Shown: positions 23,582 to 29,363 of the stretch, in pieces
Numbering within the stretch: position 1 is the stretch's first letter
How the letters are laid out: each line of letters starts with the position of its first letter
From: a virus
Length of the DNA: 29,363 nt
Reading direction: 5' to 3' (one strand)
IMG/VR virus record: IMGVR_UViG_3300028388_004315
Location: 1-29,363 of that record
The notes under the pieces: generated by a model
What the model was told of the DNA's origin: nothing
Database searches by the model: none
What the model saw: only the letters and a program-made list of their open reading frames with translations
Position numbers and translations under genes: made by a program

Positions 23582-25735
23582 TTAGGCGGCTGCTGCGACT
23601 TTGTGACGAATCGTTTCCGCCGCCACATCACATGTGTAGATGTATTGAGCGAGTTTGTCAACTATTTTCGTCCGGTCGCTGTAGTAGAAGTGGGCGCAGA
23701 TGACCTCGACCAGTGGGTAGGATTCCTCGACCAGTTTGGTGTAGAACTCCATTTCTGCAACCTCGGGCACGTCGCCTTGCAGGGCGTCTTCGTCCCCCAT
23801 GGCGCGAACGAAATCAAGCAACGGGCTCGCCTGAGACGTGTCTTCGTTCTTGACGCCGTTGTAGAAGGCGACGGCTTCGGCGGCGCCCGACTTGGGGGCC
23901 ACTTTGGAAAGGTCGAGGTATTCCGCCAAGCTGCGGAGCAGCGAATTCTGCCGGATCGTGCTGATGGCGCGGGCGCGGATTGCCGCATCCACGCAGTCTG
24001 TTTCCTCGTAGGTCTCTTTGGCGAGATCATACAAGTCAACCCACTGCTCGCCTTCAAAGCTCTTCCAGAGCGTCTTGGGGACGCCATAGATACAGGCGTC
24101 GGCGTCAATGGCACCCATCTGGCGCAGAACGCGAACCATGTGATGCGGGCTTGCCAGCCTAGACGGATACTGCGGCTGGTTATGCACAAGGCGGATGTAG
24201 ATGCCCCCTTCATCCATTTCATCCGAAGACAGTTCAACCGTTTCTTGGAAGTCCCGATAGGGGCTCTCGCCCATGCGGCGAACCTTGGCACGCGGACCTG
24301 TGTAGTGAGTCCGCTCCGGTTCTTCAAGGTCATTTACATGCTCAATGCGAATACCTTCGAGAATGGTGTCAAGCGCGACCATGGCTTCGGCTTCTGCCTT
24401 TCCGGAGCCATGATACCTGACCCAGATGACCTGTTTCATGCCTTCTTTCTGAGCAAACTGGCGGATGCGCGCAGCAGGACGCTTTACGCGCTTTTTGGGG
24501 GGCAGTGACAGGTCTTCGATGATCATGACCGTCTTGTCAGACGGAGCCACGTCCACCTGATCCTGATAGCGGTCGAAACAGATGGTGCGCCGGTTCAGCA
24601 CCTTTTCCGCCAGAAGGCAGAAGTCCAGTGCCCGGTATGCGCTATTATTACGGCGCGAAAACGTGATGTATGGGCAAAGTGCCTGCCCGCGCCACTGGGC
24701 TTTCGACGTGACCAGCGAAAGAATGCAGTTGGGCAGGTTCATCCTGATGTGCTGCCGATACTTCGACACTGCATCCCACATCGTCTCGCACTTTTCGTAA
24801 TCGGCAAGAATGCCGTCAACGACCTCGGTGACGATCTTGCGGACGCGCTTGGTGATCGACTCCGCCGTGGGTTCGTTGCGCCCGTAGGACAGCGCCTCAC
24901 GCGACGGGGTGATTTCCAGATCACCGATGGGGAATTCGATGATGACGGTGGATTTCAAGAACGAGGATTCATCCTCAGACAGATGGTCCAGCGCCTCGGC
25001 GTTGATCGGATAGAGTACACACCCCATCTTGGCGTAGGCGGTGCCCCCATAGCCTTCGAGGGGGGCGCTAAGCAGCTTCCAGCCGTCGCCTTCGGTCACC
25101 ACGGGTGGGTCGATCCAGCCCTCGAACTCGTCATCGTTGATGACGTTGGGCTTCACATCGAAGCCATACGACACACGCTGCGCGGCGCGGCGGAAGGCGC
25201 GCACGTCGCCCGTGTCAACGGGGAATGATACCTCAATACCCGGCTCAGCATCGCTCGGCGTCTCTGCCATCATGTTCATGGAGGGAATGCCGCCGCTTTC
25301 GATGATGGCGGTGTAGTAGCGTGCGGTCGTCCCATCATAAGCCACAACCGAGAAAGTGTCGGTGTAGGAGAACGGTGATTTGGACCCAATGCCGAACTTG
25401 CCGACGCCATCATTGCTGTCTTCCTTGGTGGATTCGCCAAGCGTAGTATAGGTGTCCATGATCATCTCATGGCTCATGCCGGGACCATAGTCGCGCACGC
25501 GGAAGGTGGGGTCGAAGACAGAGGGGAAGGTTACGTCAAACGGACGCTCGGGGGTACCGGCGTCAACGTGGGCGTCACGAGCGTTCGACCAAATCTCACG
25601 AGTGATCGACTGGGGCTTGTTCTCATACAGGCCCGAGATCAGCATGTTGATGATCTTGGCGGCGCTACCGGTCTTGAACTCGGAGCGCTGACCAGCATTG
25701 ACGGTAACCTTGCGTTCAGCAATTTTGGTTTTCAT
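23582..25735 (-). CDS. rIIA: rIIA-like protein with GHKL ATPase domain
   Basis: 717 residues from the ATG at 25735, which has AGGAGG nine bases upstream; an upstream frame to 25846 is ignored because it lacks a ribosome site and would block the divergent gene's leader. The GHKL (Hsp90/gyrase-type) fold shows E-I-W-SNARDA (Glu47, Asn51, Asp54), RDYGPGMS (DxGxG, 82-86) and GVGKFGIGSKSPF (about 110-122). About 460 further residues follow with a basic KKRVKRP stretch. Paired with rIIB in one operon. T4 rIIA is a membrane-associated protein affecting lysis timing and exclusion; this one has no membrane helix that I can see. Confidence 0.9.
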   Translation of the reverse strand: MKTKIAERKVTVNAGQRSEFKTGSAAKIINMLISGLYENKPQSITREIWSNARDAHVDAGTPERPFDVTFPSVFDPTFRVRDYGPGMSHEMIMDTYTTLGESTKEDSNDGVGKFGIGSKSPFSYTDTFSVVAYDGTTARYYTAIIESGGIPSMNMMAETPSDAEPGIEVSFPVDTGDVRAFRRAAQRVSYGFDVKPNVINDDEFEGWIDPPVVTEGDGWKLLSAPLEGYGGTAYAKMGCVLYPINAEALDHLSEDESSFLKSTVIIEFPIGDLEITPSREALSYGRNEPTAESITKRVRKIVTEVVDGILADYEKCETMWDAVSKYRQHIRMNLPNCILSLVTSKAQWRGQALCPYITFSRRNNSAYRALDFCLLAEKVLNRRTICFDRYQDQVDVAPSDKTVMIIEDLSLPPKKRVKRPAARIRQFAQKEGMKQVIWVRYHGSGKAEAEAMVALDTILEGIRIEHVNDLEEPERTHYTGPRAKVRRMGESPYRDFQETVELSSDEMDEGGIYIRLVHNQPQYPSRLASPHHMVRVLRQMGAIDADACIYGVPKTLWKSFEGEQWVDLYDLAKETYEETDCVDAAIRARAISTIRQNSLLRSLAEYLDLSKVAPKSGAAEAVAFYNGVKNEDTSQASPLLDFVRAMGDEDALQGDVPEVAEMEFYTKLVEESYPLVEVICAHFYYSDRTKIVDKLAQYIYTCDVAAETIRHKVAAAA

Positions 25736-25864
25736 AGTGATGGGCCTCCTATGTGACATTGCGTTGTTGAGAGAACACATAGCCGTACATGAACTGATTC
25801 GAAAGGTTTTCCGGGTATAAATTGTGAACGAAAAAAGTGCTTGCATTTTAGGAGAGTAGCGGCT
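25736..25864. promoter_or_regulatory. Divergent control region between the rII operon and the plus-strand operon
   Basis: 129 bases separate rIIA (minus) from the first plus-strand gene. On the plus strand TATAAA (25816-25821) is a good -10, but the matching -35 position has only ACTGAT, so it may need an activator. For the minus strand only weak candidates are seen (TTTCGA, 17 bases, TATGTG). No TTGACA occurs here, unlike the four gaps on the left. The SD of the plus gene is AGGAG at about ten bases before its ATG. Confidence 0.45.
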
Positions 25865-26044
25865 ATGAGTGAGTGTGCCTGCCCAGATGACGGGAAACGT
25901 GTGCCATCGGATCGTCGGGTTACCCTGTATGAACCCGGTGCTGTCGTAATGGAAGGTAACACGGTTCGGCGGGACATATCAAAGGTTCATATTTTTGATA
26001 AAGAATGCCCGGTTCACGGGTGTACGGAGGTTATGGATGGGTGA
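25865..26044 (+). CDS. Small Cys-rich protein, 59 aa
   Basis: First gene of the plus-strand operon. The N-terminus has CACPDDGKR and the C-terminus CPVHGCTE, so four or five Cys and a His that could bind zinc in a ribbon-like fold; the middle is beta-like. Function unknown. Start: ATG at 25865 with AGGAG upstream; it overlaps the next gene by eight bases. Confidence 0.65.
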   Translation: MSECACPDDGKRVPSDRRVTLYEPGAVVMEGNTVRRDISKVHIFDKECPVHGCTEVMDG

Positions 26045-26438
26045 TTCCCCCATTGAGGCGTTTTTCGATCAGTATGAAGCCGTAGCAGTGGCGGTGATAA
26101 GCGATGAGAGGCCCAATATACAAGTAGGCACAGATTTGAGCAACGCTGACATGGCGGAAGCGGTGTGCCAGATAATGGACTGGGAGTTCTTTGATCTGTT
26201 TGACGAGTACGACTACAGTCTCGTCTATAAATCAGGCACCCAACCGATGGTTATGGCTTTCTGTTACATCGCCTTCCTTCGGTGGGGTTTATGGGGTGCA
26301 GCCATCGAGAACAATGTCGGTGACTCAGAGTTCAACAAAAAAGCTTGCGCCTATGATGAGTTGTGGTATCTACGTCTACGCGACCGCTGCGTTTCGATTG
26401 TTTCTGGACAGGAGACCCAACACAGATGGCTTCAATAG
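26037..26438 (+). CDS. Hypothetical acidic protein, 133 aa
   Basis: Not recognised. ATG at 26037 with GGAGG six bases upstream; a longer frame from 25995 has no ribosome site. The product is acidic in its first half (IEAFFDQYE, WEFFDLFDEYDY), then has a hydrophobic, aromatic stretch (MVMAFCYIAFLRWGLWGAA) that could be a buried helix or a single membrane segment. It overlaps the previous and next genes. Confidence 0.65.
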   Translation: MGDSPIEAFFDQYEAVAVAVISDERPNIQVGTDLSNADMAEAVCQIMDWEFFDLFDEYDYSLVYKSGTQPMVMAFCYIAFLRWGLWGAAIENNVGDSEFNKKACAYDELWYLRLRDRCVSIVSGQETQHRWLQ

Positions 26439-26665
26439 ACAAGAAAAAAGTTGAACAAAGCATGGAATCCGCCCGAGATGTGGCAAACGGTACCATGGAG
26501 ATGTGGGTCGTGTTCGACACGAAGGAAGAAGTCGATGTCGCGCTTGCTTGGATGAAGGGTAAGCGCAAGGCCAAGAATCTCACGCCCCTGACAAAAGAAG
26601 AATCTGCCAAAAGAAAATCCAGACGCCGCAAGGAGATAGCAAAATCCATGGGCATCAAGGAATAA
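26426..26665 (+). CDS. Hypothetical basic protein, 79 aa
   Basis: Not recognised. The start at 26426 (MASIDKKKVEQ) is chosen because GGAG lies upstream and the overlap with the previous stop is 13 bases. Residues 1-45 have a helix then VFDTKEEVDVALAWM; the C-terminal third is Lys/Arg-rich (KRKSRRRKEIAKSMG), consistent with nucleic-acid binding. No known domain. Confidence 0.6.
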   Translation: MASIDKKKVEQSMESARDVANGTMEMWVVFDTKEEVDVALAWMKGKRKAKNLTPLTKEESAKRKSRRRKEIAKSMGIKE

Positions 26666-26728
26666 AGCCCTTGCGAATTGTCCCATTGAGCGTTACTGTA
26701 TGTTTACCGAATCACGATGGAGGTAAAC

Positions 26729-27427
26729 ATGACGCAACGAGGCCCCGCCCGCACATTCACCGATGATCAGCTTGACCGCTTGCTGCGGGATGTGACCGAT
26801 CAACAGGCCAGCAAGCGTAGCGGCGCGCAGGCACCAGAGGTAATGCGAGCGGCGTTCATGCTCTCGTTCTATGCCGGTCTTCGTGTTCAGGAAATCGCTG
26901 GCCTCCAATGGCACCTCAACGTGTTTCAGGGAGACGAATTCCGGTCGGCACCTACCGTGGTCTACGACATGCACGGGCAGGCCGTCACCGACAAAAACGG
27001 CGAGGAAGTTATGCAGGACATGGAAGTCCTGTATATCAACGAAGATATCGGCAAGTACGGCAAATCTCGGAACATTCCCCTGCACCCAAAGCTCAAGCAG
27101 GCTCTTTTGGATTTGCGTGCGCTCAACCTCGAAGGTTCGTGGGTCATTCCTGCGGGCAATCAAGGTGCGCGCAACGATCTCAAGCACCGCGCGCACGCTC
27201 TGAAGATGCGCATGAACCGCCTGTATCAGGCGCTGGGCATCGTCCGAGGGACCTCGCACAGCGGTCGCCGCAGTTTCATCACACGTGCCGCGCGGCGCGC
27301 CAATGCCTACGATGCATCCCTTGTGGACGTTCGAGACCTCGCCGGTCACGCCAGCATCAACACCACCCAAGCCTACGTTGATCCAAGCAAGCAGCAGGGC
27401 AACCTTGTCAAGGGCGTGTGGAAATGA
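26729..27427 (+). CDS. Tyrosine recombinase, catalytic domain only
   Basis: Cuts and joins DNA at specific sites through a phosphotyrosine. 232 residues from the ATG at 26729, which has GGAGGT just upstream; the earlier ATG at 26717 has none. Catalytic residues: Arg52 (YAGLRVQEIAGLQW), a Lys near 109-112 (IGKYGKSR), His177-x-x-Arg180 (TSHSGRRS), His207 (GHASINTT) and nucleophile Tyr216 (AYVDPS). The usual N-terminal core-binding domain of about 100 residues is absent: the catalytic domain begins at TFTDDQLDRLL. No excisionase, repressor or att repeat is seen. It may resolve genome multimers or be a relic of integration. A weak TTGCGA-N17-TACTGT lies upstream. Confidence 0.88.
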   Translation: MTQRGPARTFTDDQLDRLLRDVTDQQASKRSGAQAPEVMRAAFMLSFYAGLRVQEIAGLQWHLNVFQGDEFRSAPTVVYDMHGQAVTDKNGEEVMQDMEVLYINEDIGKYGKSRNIPLHPKLKQALLDLRALNLEGSWVIPAGNQGARNDLKHRAHALKMRMNRLYQALGIVRGTSHSGRRSFITRAARRANAYDASLVDVRDLAGHASINTTQAYVDPSKQQGNLVKGVWK

Positions 27428-27660
27428 TGTGGCAACCGATTGAAACCGCACCAAAAGATGGAACGTGTATTCTCATTTTTGACGGAAAGGAAGTGCATGA
27501 GGCAAATTGGGGACGGTCTTGGCTAGAATCTGTTGATAACTGGGCGGCCCCATTTTCTGACCAAGACGAACAGGGGGGTCGTTATGAATTTACTCCAACG
27601 CATTGGATGCCGATGCCGGGCCCGCCTTCAATTTTAATCACGGGAGGCTGCAACGAATGA
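27424..27660 (+). CDS. DUF551-like protein
   Basis: 78 residues. It begins MMWQPIETAPKDGTCILIF and contains FTPTHWMPMPGPPS, the start and end of the DUF551 pattern (WxPIxxxPxdG...PTHWMPLP). Such proteins are common in phages; function not known. It starts in an ATGA overlap with the recombinase stop and ends in an ATGA overlap with the glycosylase-like gene. Confidence 0.75.
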   Translation: MMWQPIETAPKDGTCILIFDGKEVHEANWGRSWLESVDNWAAPFSDQDEQGGRYEFTPTHWMPMPGPPSILITGGCNE

Positions 27661-28276
27661 TTGACCCAAATCTGGTTACAAACTATGCCAGAGATGACGA
27701 CGAACTTCTGGAATTCTGGTTGTTTTGTCTTTTCGTTCGCGGAAAGAATGCAAACGTGCAGGCGTTGAAGCTTGCTCAGTTCGTTGACCTTTGTCGCCAA
27801 ACTCCAAACAAATGGATCAGCTTGACGGCAGGGCTGTATCAAAAACGAGACCACGTTGACGGTATGCTCCGCTCTGTTAAGGCGGGACAGTATGACACGC
27901 TAACTGCCGCCATTGTGCAGACAGTTGAACGTGTGCAGAAAAATCCAGATTTTCTGCGCAGCGCATCTGCACGTAATCTGGAAGATATTCATGGTGTTGG
28001 CCCGAAGACGGCGCGTTATTTCATCCTGCACACTCGTCCAAAAGCGCGCGTAGCGGCTCTAGACACGCACATTCTGGATATCTGGGTGACCGTACCGACA
28101 TGCCCGTGCCAAGCTCCACACCCACCGGAAAGCGCTACGCCGAACTTGAAGAAGCTTTTCTTCTCATGGCAGACTTTGAGGGGGTGGATCCGGCTGCCAT
28201 GGATTTGGCAATATGGCAGGCAAGTAGAGAAACGAATCACGCCGACTGGCGTAGATATTTGGAGGAACCCGCATGA
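27657..28276 (+). pseudogene. HhH-GPD DNA glycosylase-like gene, broken by a -1 frameshift at the GGG run 28084-28086
   Basis: The start in frame 0 gives MIDPNLVTNYARDDDE... with a helix-hairpin-helix LEDIHGVGPKTARYF (about residues 107-121) and LDTHILDIW (135-143) of the HhH-GPD type (endonuclease III-like). After Trp143 frame 0 turns into an unlikely Pro/Cys/Trp-rich tail ending at 28292. The -1 frame from 28085 gives GDRTDMPVPSSTPTGKRY and then ELEEAFLLMADFEGVDPAAM with DLAIW, matching the expected family C-terminus, and stops at 28276 in a perfect ATGA overlap with the next gene. A missing G in the GGG run (28084-28086) explains it. I see no slippery heptamer, so it is a mutation or a sequencing error. 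Intact length would be about 205 residues. A true enzyme would need an Asp and Lys in the GPD part; substrate unknown. Confidence 0.82.
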
Positions 28277-28905
28277 TCGATCACGCTTATGACGGCTTTC
28301 TGAGACCCAAGACTGGGCTGCTGCCCAAGTTCCTGCCGGAAGAACATCTTCTGACCATAGAAGACGTGCATCGTGGTCCGTTCCATATCTGGGTTGGGAT
28401 GCAGGGAACTGTCTTTGTGGACATCGACGGCACCGTTGCCGATTTGGAACACCGCCGGAAGTACGTGGCAAGCAAGCCCAAGAATTACCCGGCGTTCGAG
28501 CGCGGCATCAGGGATGACCGTCCGATCATGCAGGTGATAAACACTGTCATCCGCCTCTATGAGGCCGGATGGACGGTTGTCATGTGCTCTGGGCGGCGGG
28601 AGGTTCAGCGCGAGGCGACGGTTGCGTGGCTCTCCAAGCACAATGTCCCATACCATGCGCTATACATGCGCCACGAATTCGAATACGAGGTCCCCGGTGA
28701 CCCGAGCAGCGGCGTCAAGAAAAGCCGCAAGGGCGGGCTTATGCCGGACTACCGCGCCGATTACATTGTGAAGAAAGAACTTCTCGATCAGGCGCGCTCG
28801 GATGGGTACGATCCTGACGTGGTGTTCGATGACCGGGATCAGGTCGTCCAGATGTGGCGAGACAACGGCATCCCGGTCGTCCAAGTCGCAGAAGGAGACT
28901 TTTGA
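28273..28905 (+). CDS. HAD-type polynucleotide 3'-phosphatase (PNK phosphatase domain)
   Basis: 210 residues. Matches the phosphatase half of T4 polynucleotide kinase: motif I VFVDIDGTVAD (Asp50 nucleophile, Asp52), motif II CSGRRE (105-110, Ser106), motif III Lys167 (ADYIVKKELL) and motif IV VFDDRDQVV (186-187), with GIPVVQVAEGDF at the end. Removes 3' phosphate or 2',3'-cyclic phosphate ends on RNA or DNA. The kinase domain (P-loop) is missing; the first 45 residues are a short extra region. Starts in an ATGA overlap with the restored glycosylase frame. It may work with the RNA ligase in tRNA or nick repair. Confidence 0.88.
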   Translation: MIDHAYDGFLRPKTGLLPKFLPEEHLLTIEDVHRGPFHIWVGMQGTVFVDIDGTVADLEHRRKYVASKPKNYPAFERGIRDDRPIMQVINTVIRLYEAGWTVVMCSGRREVQREATVAWLSKHNVPYHALYMRHEFEYEVPGDPSSGVKKSRKGGLMPDYRADYIVKKELLDQARSDGYDPDVVFDDRDQVVQMWRDNGIPVVQVAEGDF

Positions 28906-29060
28906 TGCGATGGATTTTCGCTCTCTTTACGAAAAAAATACCGCCAACGCAGGCTGAATTATCCCGGAGGGCGCTTGAAAACCGTCCGCCTTCCGGGTTC
29001 AGTCACAACATTAAGTACAAAATGCGCAAGGGTCGCATTTCATCCGGGAGGTCAGGATAA
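28905..29060 (+). CDS. Hypothetical small basic protein, 51 aa
   Basis: The ATG at 28905 shares a base with the phosphatase stop (TGATG) and GGAG lies seven bases upstream. The product begins MRWIFALFTKKIPP, a short hydrophobic start too short to be a sure membrane helix, and ends Lys/Arg/Ser-rich. Function unknown. Confidence 0.5.
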   Translation: MRWIFALFTKKIPPTQAELSRRALENRPPSGFSHNIKYKMRKGRISSGRSG

Positions 29061-29106
29061 TGTGGAGTTTCAAGAAGTTTGGCTCGGAACACATGAAGTG
29101 TGGCTA

Positions 29107-29252
29107 GGGGCGGGTTGCGCCGCCTCGATAGCGAAGGGGTTTACCATCCTGAAACAAACGCACCGAATCCCGGATGGGGATACGCTTTCGGCGGGAGGTA
29201 AGCGGGAAACGGCGGGGCTAGGCTTAGAACCCGGCTTGGATGTCCGCCCCGC
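29107..29252. other. GC-rich region with several inverted repeats, non-coding
   Basis: About 150 bases between the plus operon and a convergent minus gene. Helices: GGGGCGG (29107-29113) with CCGCCCC (29244-29250) closes the whole region; inside are GGCGG/CCGCC (29109-29124, competing with the closing helix), CCATCC/GGATGG (29139-29177) and CGCTT/AAGCG (29183-29204). An alternative pairing is GCGGGGC (29212-29218) with GCCCCGC (29246-29252). It may be a terminator region for both genes or a structured RNA. No known RNA class was recognised, and no convincing gene lies in it. Confidence 0.35.
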
Positions 29253-29255
29253 AGC

Positions 29256-29363
29256 CTACTTTTCCCAAACCCATCTATCCTTTCCGCAATCCCAAATTCT
29301 TCCGAAGCCTGCTTCTTCCATCATTTCCCGTTCCGTCTTATCTGGATCATACAGTTCAGGAAA
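29256..29363 (-). CDS. C-terminus of a protein running off the right edge
   Basis: Open to the edge on the minus strand; the visible end is FPELYDPDKT then EREMMEEAGFGRIWDCGKDR and WVWEK, with the stop TAG at 29258-29256. The GFxRIWDCGKxRWVW style looks like the conserved tail of phage proteins, but I cannot name the family. It converges with the plus-strand operon across the GC-rich gap. Confidence 0.6.
   Translation of the reverse strand, partial: FPELYDPDKTEREMMEEAGFGRIWDCGKDRWVWEK

Noticed and set aside
22292-24508. Very long plus-strand open frame of 738 codons
   Set aside because: It lies opposite rIIB and rIIA, which have clear families, ribosome sites and a terminator. The plus frame has no recognisable domain and spans both genes and the gap between them.
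28080-28090. Programmed -1 frameshift in the glycosylase-like gene
   Set aside because: The site lacks a slippery heptamer and I see no obvious downstream pseudoknot; a missing base in a GGG run is simpler.
29060-29107. 15-codon ORF after the 51-aa gene (TAATG overlap)
   Set aside because: A good ribosome site precedes it, but it is too short to support as a gene without conservation data.
29062-29363. Plus-strand frame from GTG 29062 to the right edge
   Set aside because: It has no stop, but its second half is antisense to a more protein-like minus-strand C-terminus, and its first half is low in recognisable protein features.

Overview
This window is a segment of a large double-stranded DNA tailed-phage genome. 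It carries replication, nucleotide-metabolism and nucleic-acid-repair genes and no structural genes. Evidence for a phage is the packing: almost every neighbouring gene pair overlaps or abuts (ATGA, TGATG, TAATG, GTGA junctions), with homologues of phage rIIA and rIIB, a family A DNA polymerase, a class II ribonucleotide reductase, ThyX, a dNMP kinase and an Rnl2-like RNA ligase. Balanced GC, GGAG-type ribosome sites and an MmcB-like nuclease suggest a proteobacterial, perhaps alphaproteobacterial, host; that host guess is inference and weak.

Layout. Positions 1 to 25735 are read on the minus strand, so transcription runs right to left. In transcription order these are rIIA and rIIB (25735-22247), a terminator, two very small ORFs, an RNA ligase, small genes including a DUF1643 protein and an exported protein, a SNF2-family helicase, an HD phosphohydrolase, a metallophosphoesterase, DNA polymerase, a DnaQ-like exonuclease, a Cas4/RecB-like nuclease, a possible ssDNA-binding protein, a RecD/Dda-like helicase, dNMP kinase, an MmcB-like nuclease, small genes, ThyX, an HTH protein, nrdJ, and a truncated zinc-repeat homing endonuclease at the left edge. 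From 25865 the plus strand carries a second operon: small genes, a short tyrosine recombinase, a DUF551-like protein, a frameshifted HhH-GPD glycosylase-like gene and a HAD 3'-phosphatase. At the right edge a partial minus-strand gene converges on it across about 150 bases of GC-rich, possibly structured DNA.

How it works together. NrdJ, ThyX, the dNMP kinase and the HD hydrolase would supply and adjust dNTPs. The polymerase, its separate exonuclease, the two helicases, the metallophosphoesterase and the Cas4-like nuclease form the replication and recombination set. The RNA ligase and HAD phosphatase look like parts of an RNA or nick repair system. rIIA and rIIB homologues probably act in host takeover or exclusion.

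Most notable. (1) Three genes (nrdJ and both helicases) each carry a LAGLIDADG intein inserted at a catalytic motif. All three have the block B Trp and block F Cys of class 3 inteins, with three different first residues (Pro, Ala, Ser) and three different +1 nucleophiles (Cys, Ser, Thr). (2) The RNA ligase has Glu where the motif I nucleophilic Lys should be and Lys where the motif IV Glu should be, a reciprocal charge swap. (3) The ThyX signature segments occur in circularly permuted order. (4) Four minus-strand intergenic or gene-end gaps carry an exact TTGACA, two of them with A-tract-centred dyads at the -10 position.
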